Assembly: GCF_951230135.1 (NCBI RefSeq)
Contig: NZ_CATNVC010000006.1
Coordinates: 1 to 64,000 of the forward strand
Source: Butyricicoccus sp. Marseille-Q5471
GTDB lineage: Bacteria; Bacillota; Clostridia; Oscillospirales; Butyricicoccaceae
Length of the DNA: 64,000 bases
Reading direction: 5' to 3'
The first letter of the stretch is position 1. Each line of letters starts with the position of its first letter. This document shows positions 60,401 to 64,000 of the stretch, piece by piece. The notes under the pieces were generated by a model. The model did no database searches. It was given only the letters and a program-made list of their open reading frames with translations, and was not told the DNA's origin. The translations under genes were made by a program, and so were the position numbers.

Positions 60401-61165
60401 AACTGCGAATACGACACCGCGCGCGCGGTCGAAAACGCAGGCGGTGCGGCAGAGATTATCGTTGTGCGCAACTTCTCCGCAGATGCACTTCATGAATCCG
60501 CTGCACAGCTGGAGCAGGCCATTCGCCGTGCACAGATGGTCGTTCTGCCCGGCGGCTTCTCCGGCGGTGACGAGCCCGATGGCTCGGGCAAGTTTATTGC
60601 ATCCTTCCTGCGCGGCCCCGGTATCAAGGACGCGGTGCACGAGCTACTGCAAAAACGTGACGGCTTGATGCTCGGCATCTGCAACGGCTTCCAAGCGCTG
60701 ATTAAGCTGGGACTTGTACCCTACGGTGAAATCCGCGATGAGATGACCGCTGACGACCCGACGCTGACCTTCAACCTCATCGGCCGCCACCAGAGCCGCT
60801 ATGTCACCACGCGTGTCGCTTCGGTCAAATCCCCGTGGCTGTCGTCGTGTGAGGTCGGAGATTTGCACTCTATTGCAATCTCGCATGGCGAAGGCCGCTT
60901 CGTTGCGCCGCAACACGTGGTGGACGAGCTGATTGCCAACGGTCAGATTGCGTTCCAGTATACCGATCTTGCAGGCGAACCGTCTATGGATATTGCATGG
61001 AATCCGAATGGTTCGATGTGCGCGATTGAGGGCATCACCTCCCCTGATGGCCGTGTGCTTGGCAAGATGGGCCACACAGAGCGCTATAGCCCCTACGTCG
61101 GTCACAATATCTACGGTAACAAATATCAGCCGATTTTCGAAAACGGCGTTCGCTACTTTAAATAA
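57434..61165 (+). CDS. purL: Phosphoribosylformylglycinamidine synthase, single-chain
   Basis: 1243 residues. ATG 57434 has AGAGG upstream; frames from 57386 or 57416 are less likely. The order is N-terminal PurS-like region, linker, synthase domain ([47 protein letters not shown]), a second synthase repeat ([20 protein letters not shown]), and a glutamine amidotransferase ([31 protein letters not shown] with catalytic Cys, SHGEGRF). It makes FGAM from FGAR, glutamine and ATP in purine synthesis. This fused form is found in some Clostridia instead of PurSQL. It stands alone. Confidence 0.96.
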   Translation: [1243 protein letters not shown]

Positions 61166-61170
61166 TACAA

Positions 61171-61206
61171 AGCACAACGCGGCTGCTGATATAGCCGCGT
61201 TGTGCT
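61171..61206 (+). terminator. Terminator of purL
   Basis: AGCACAACGCGGCT/AGCCGCGTTGTGCT around an 8-base loop, followed by TCCTTTT. The T tract is moderate, so some read-through into the thioesterase gene is possible. Confidence 0.75.
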
Positions 61207-61243
61207 TCCTTTTAATGAATCATTTTCGCAAAGGAGCCCACAC

Positions 61244-61657
61244 ATGATTCCCTACGAACACAAAGCGCAGTACTACGAAACCGACGGCATGGGCATCATC
61301 CACCACTCCAACTATATTCGATGGTTTGAAGAGGCGCGCGTCGATATGCTCGAGCAGCTTGGCATCGGCTACGACCGTTTTGAGGCGCTCGGCTTTTCCA
61401 GTCCGGTTCTGGGTGTAAGTTGTGAGTATAAGCACATGGTTCGCTTCTCCGAGGTCGTAACGGTTACAGCGCGTGTACTCAGCTATACAGGCGTCAAAAT
61501 GACGATTGGATACAAAATCGCCGACAAGCAAACCGGGGCACTGCGCTGTACCGGTGAAAGCCGACACTGTTTTCTGGCTGCAGGCGACCGGCCCGTATCT
61601 CTGAAACGTGTCTGGCCTGAAGCCCATGAGATTTTTGCCGCACATACAGAAGCATAA
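61244..61657 (+). CDS. 4-hydroxybenzoyl-CoA-thioesterase-type acyl-CoA thioesterase
   Basis: 137 residues from ATG 61244, with AAAGGAG upstream. A single hotdog domain: AQYYETDGMGIIHHSNYIRWFEEARVDMLEQLG (the DGMGIIHHSNY pattern carries the catalytic Asp) and FLAAGDRPVSLKR near the end. It hydrolyses short or aromatic acyl-CoA esters. It follows purL after a terminator. Confidence 0.88.
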   Translation: MIPYEHKAQYYETDGMGIIHHSNYIRWFEEARVDMLEQLGIGYDRFEALGFSSPVLGVSCEYKHMVRFSEVVTVTARVLSYTGVKMTIGYKIADKQTGALRCTGESRHCFLAAGDRPVSLKRVWPEAHEIFAAHTEA

Positions 61658-61692
61658 AAAGAATCCCGCCCTTAGGGGGCGGGATTCTTTTT
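61656..61692. terminator. Bidirectional terminator between thioesterase and SLH genes
   Basis: AAAAAGAATCCCGCCC pairs with GGGCGGGATTCTTTT around a four- to five-base centre. It touches the stop codons of both convergent genes and has T runs on both strands. Confidence 0.93.
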
Positions 61693-62788
61693 ATGCCTGC
61701 ACGTAATAAATAATCGTAACTTCACCGTCAACAATGGAAGGATAGCTGTAGCGGTACTTACCGCCCGTGCTCTCCAGTGCATCCATTTTGTGATAATGCG
61801 TCACATCAATCGCAACACAGTTTTCCGCAATCGGATAGGTTACAGTGTTATTCGGATTCTTTTCCGTCGGCTGACTCACCAGAATCTCATTCTGGCGGTA
61901 GACCATGGTGCGGTCAATCGGCTGATTTTCCGCAAGCGTGATATACGTCACACCATTCACCTGACGTAGCTTGGAATAACGCATCAGGTCACTATACTGC
62001 ACGCTCTCATCATAATTCTCAATAATCACATCACGATAAACCTGCGAGCCAATGCAGACATTGACCACATCACCACGTTTTTCGTAAAACGTGCTGCCGT
62101 CCTGTACCGTCAAGTGGGTGACGCGATACAGCATGACCGCCATTTCGGCCCGGGTGACATTATCTGTCGGCTTAATCGCACCATCTGATCCACCAACAAC
62201 CTGTGCCTTAACCAATGCGCCAACAGCGGCGCGTGCATACTCCGCCACTTGGTCTGCGTCCGGAAATTCCGCGAGCGTACCGTCAACCAGAGCAATACTG
62301 GCACGGTCAAGCGTACGTTCCAGAAAGACCATTGCATCCTGACGCGTCATGTACGCCTGCGGCTGAAAACGGTTGTTCTCTGCTCCGGCTGCAATGCCCC
62401 AGGCTTTTGCAGCGGTTACCGCGGAAGCATAGTACGCCTCCTGCGGCACATCATCAAAGGTGCCCTTCGATGCAATTGCACCGCTTTGGAGCGCCTGACT
62501 CATGCCATAGGCGCGATCAAGCATCACGATAAAATCGGCGCGTGTGATCGGGTTCTCCGGATTGAATAAATAGTCGCCACTGCCCTTAATGACCCCGGCC
62601 AACGCAAGAGAGTCCACCTCTCGGTGCGCCCACGCAAAGCCATCAGAAACGTCATAAAAATACACAGAATGATCGGGCAGATACGCATAGGTTTGTGAGT
62701 TGTCAGTCGCCAGAGCTGCGGTGAGTCCGCTGATGGCAACGAGGACAACTAATAGCACAACAGCTATTAGCTTACGCGTTCTTTTCAT
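61691..62788 (-). CDS. S-layer-homology-domain surface protein
   Basis: 365 residues from ATG 62788, with AAGGAGAAG upstream. A signal peptide ends near LATDNS. Three SLH domains cover roughly residues 38-220 (VDSLALAGVIKGSGDYLFNPENPITRADFIVML, AWGIAAGAENNRFQPQAYMTRQDAMVFL, VKAQVVGGSDGAIKPTDNVTRAEMAVML). They are followed by a unique 140-residue domain rich in Tyr and Val. SLH domains bind pyruvylated secondary wall polymer, so it sits on the cell wall. The C-terminal domain is not recognised. Confidence 0.88.
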   Translation of the reverse strand: MKRTRKLIAVVLLVVLVAISGLTAALATDNSQTYAYLPDHSVYFYDVSDGFAWAHREVDSLALAGVIKGSGDYLFNPENPITRADFIVMLDRAYGMSQALQSGAIASKGTFDDVPQEAYYASAVTAAKAWGIAAGAENNRFQPQAYMTRQDAMVFLERTLDRASIALVDGTLAEFPDADQVAEYARAAVGALVKAQVVGGSDGAIKPTDNVTRAEMAVMLYRVTHLTVQDGSTFYEKRGDVVNVCIGSQVYRDVIIENYDESVQYSDLMRYSKLRQVNGVTYITLAENQPIDRTMVYRQNEILVSQPTEKNPNNTVTYPIAENCVAIDVTHYHKMDALESTGGKYRYSYPSIVDGEVTIIYYVQA

Positions 62789-62858
62789 AATCTTCTCCTT
62801 GCAATCAATTTGCAAACATGATGGGCATTTTTTCCCACCTCTGCAAACTTACTGCCCG

Positions 62859-62887
62859 ATTATAACATACGCTTCCCCACTATTCAA
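62859..62887 (-). promoter_or_regulatory. Promoter of the SLH gene
   Basis: TTGAAT, 17 bases, TATAAT on the minus strand. A repeated TTTGCA/TGCAAA motif lies between the promoter and the start (62809-62845). Confidence 0.78.
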
Positions 62888-63121
62888 GCGAAAAGTTGCA
62901 TAAAATTCTCGCCCGAACGCGCACTATCTATACTTTTCCGTGCATTTTTCGCTCAAAATTTTCCGATTCATCTATTTCCCGGTTCATTTTTGCGATATCC
63001 GACGCTTTCCCTATCCGTACATGCATTCCCTGAGCAGCCTCACATAAACACACAACTGAGCGGTCATTTCCCTGAATCAGCGCGCATCATTTCCCACCGG
63101 CACGTCATTGCCTGCCTTTCT
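62888..63121. other. Gap between SLH gene and sdpI, nothing recognised
   Basis: No gene or strong terminator is seen. TTTCCC-type pyrimidine runs repeat several times on the plus strand (GATTCATCTATTTCCCGG, GACGCTTTCCC, CATTTCCCTGAA, ATTTCCCACC) without forming a clear array. Confidence 0.45.
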
Positions 63122-63775
63122 TTACGGCTTGTTTTTCTGCTCTTCCCGATACCAAATATAGCTCATTACGTTTGGAATCAGCAACGCAACCATCAGCACC
63201 GTGAAGAAGAAAATCATTCTCGGTTTTTCAGGCATCAAACAGCTAAGGAAGCCGAGGATGCCGGCTCCAAACAACATGCGCCCGGCGAGTCGGTGCGTCC
63301 GAATCCACACCGTTTCACTGTCCAGTGTCCACGGATTTCTCAAGCCGCCGAAATAGTTCTGTCGGAATTTCGGCAGCATATTGCCCAGTATGATAAACAG
63401 CACGCTGCAAATCGCAGTCACCGCAGTGCCGACGCTGACCGTGCCCGGCCAAAAACTCTCTACAATTATAATACCGCACATAGCAATCATAAACAGCATC
63501 ATAATCACTTGAAACAAATCATAGGACGGCATGAACTTATCATAATTTTTTCGGCGCGGATCGATATATGGAATCAACGGGAACAGCACGGCAAACAGCA
63601 CGCTTAAGCCTCCCATCATCCACAAAGTTGATTTTGATCCATAGAGTACCACCCCATTAAATCCCCAATTCGTCGGGATTTCCGCCGGCAGGCGCCCATA
63701 CACGGCTGCAATCATCACCAGCGGTATCACGGCAAGAATCCATGCAAAAATCTGCATTCTGCTAAATCTCTTCAC
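63122..63775 (-). CDS. SdpI-like membrane immunity/regulatory protein
   Basis: 217 residues with six membrane helices. The N-terminal part matches the DUF1648 pattern (AVYGRLPAEIPTNWGFNG) and the C-terminal part the SdpI pattern (LPKFRQNYFGGLRNPWTLDSETVWIRTHRLAGRMLFGAGI). In Bacillus SdpI gives immunity to the SdpC toxin and sequesters SdpR. No sdpC-like gene is seen here. Its start overlaps the stop of the ArsR-type gene by 14 bases. Confidence 0.88.
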   Translation of the reverse strand: MKRFSRMQIFAWILAVIPLVMIAAVYGRLPAEIPTNWGFNGVVLYGSKSTLWMMGGLSVLFAVLFPLIPYIDPRRKNYDKFMPSYDLFQVIMMLFMIAMCGIIIVESFWPGTVSVGTAVTAICSVLFIILGNMLPKFRQNYFGGLRNPWTLDSETVWIRTHRLAGRMLFGAGILGFLSCLMPEKPRMIFFFTVLMVALLIPNVMSYIWYREEQKNKP

Positions 63776-64000
63776 GACTATTATCTCCTTTCAACGCGCT
63801 CAGCCAACCAAGAATCTCGTCTACGACCGACATGTTGAGCTCATAGTAAATGTACTTTCCCTGCTTATCGTCCAATATCAGCCCCGCCTCACGCAGAATC
63901 GACAAATGGTGCGAAATCGTCGCTCCGGAAACATCGAACCGCGCTGCAATGTCCCCTGCCGGCATCGGCCCTGCACGCAGCAAGTGCAGAATCTCACGCC
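63762..64000 (-). CDS. SdpR-like ArsR-family repressor, cut by the window edge
   Basis: 79 residues visible; the 5' end lies beyond 64000. The frame stays open to the edge (reading REILHLLRAGPMPAGDIAARF). A winged helix-turn-helix (MPAGDIAARFDVSGATISHHLSILREAGLILDDKQGKYIYYELN) matches SdpR-type ArsR proteins with no metal-binding Cys. It is translationally coupled to the sdpI-like gene, as in Bacillus sdpRI. Confidence 0.85.
   Translation of the reverse strand, partial: REILHLLRAGPMPAGDIAARFDVSGATISHHLSILREAGLILDDKQGKYIYYELNMSVVDEILGWLSALKGDNSREEI

Overview
The window looks like a chromosome segment of a spore-forming, gut-type Clostridia (Oscillospiraceae/Butyricicoccaceae level; this is inference). 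The reasons are moderately GC-rich DNA with AGGAGG-type ribosome binding sites, a class A RNase P RNA, a YtaF-type sporulation protein, a tetrahydrofolate riboswitch on folT, a Firmicutes-style eut operon with EutV/EutW, and accessory genes of the kind carried by clostridial integrative conjugative elements (ICEs).

Region 1 (1-14.7 kb, almost all minus strand) is part of an ICE. Reading in the direction of transcription (right to left) it holds two small genes, a DUF4314 protein, a divergent XRE repressor, a SLOG protein, an ArdA-like antirestriction protein, a Dam-type methylase, a Cys-rich protein, DUF3849, YodL and SpoVG proteins, a broken SLH/Ig-repeat surface protein, Tad-pilus-like genes (TadC, DUF4320, TadE), a DUF6550 protein, a second broken secreted protein and a DUF3852 protein. 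It ends beside two tRNA-Leu genes (14.74-14.93 kb). The integrase, relaxase and left end are outside the window.

Region 2 (15.1-34.4 kb, minus strand) starts with a DUF2284 gene that has a strongly structured leader. It then carries a 22-gene ethanolamine-utilization operon, transcribed eutG-S-P-V-W-A-B-C-L-K-E-M-M-T-D-J-hypothetical-N-pduS-like-pduT-like-H-Q. A clear promoter and a leader terminator precede eutG and a second strong terminator precedes eutA, as expected for EutVW antitermination. The operon encodes the ammonia-lyase EutBC and its reactivase EutA, cobalamin supply (EutT, PduS-like), acetaldehyde disposal (EutE, EutG, PduL-type EutD) and eight bacterial-microcompartment shell proteins.

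Region 3 (34.4-64 kb) is housekeeping and regulatory DNA: an Eis-like acetyltransferase, TetR/MATE, murD, rnpB, a ferritin-like protein, ytaF, folT with a THF riboswitch, feoAB-HAD, a GntR/ABC/VanZ operon with a palindromic operator, ung, marR-ftsH-HdeD, a tautomerase, a monoglyceride-lipase-like hydrolase, ROK-HAD, rpe, purL, a thioesterase, an SLH protein and a partial sdpR-sdpI pair. Most transcription units are closed by clear intrinsic terminators.

The best leads are the structured leader before the DUF2284 gene, the eut operon with its Cys-less PduT-like protein, unusual EutK-like protein and twin EutM genes, the two independent gene breaks in the ICE, and the possible frameshift or leader ORF at dam.
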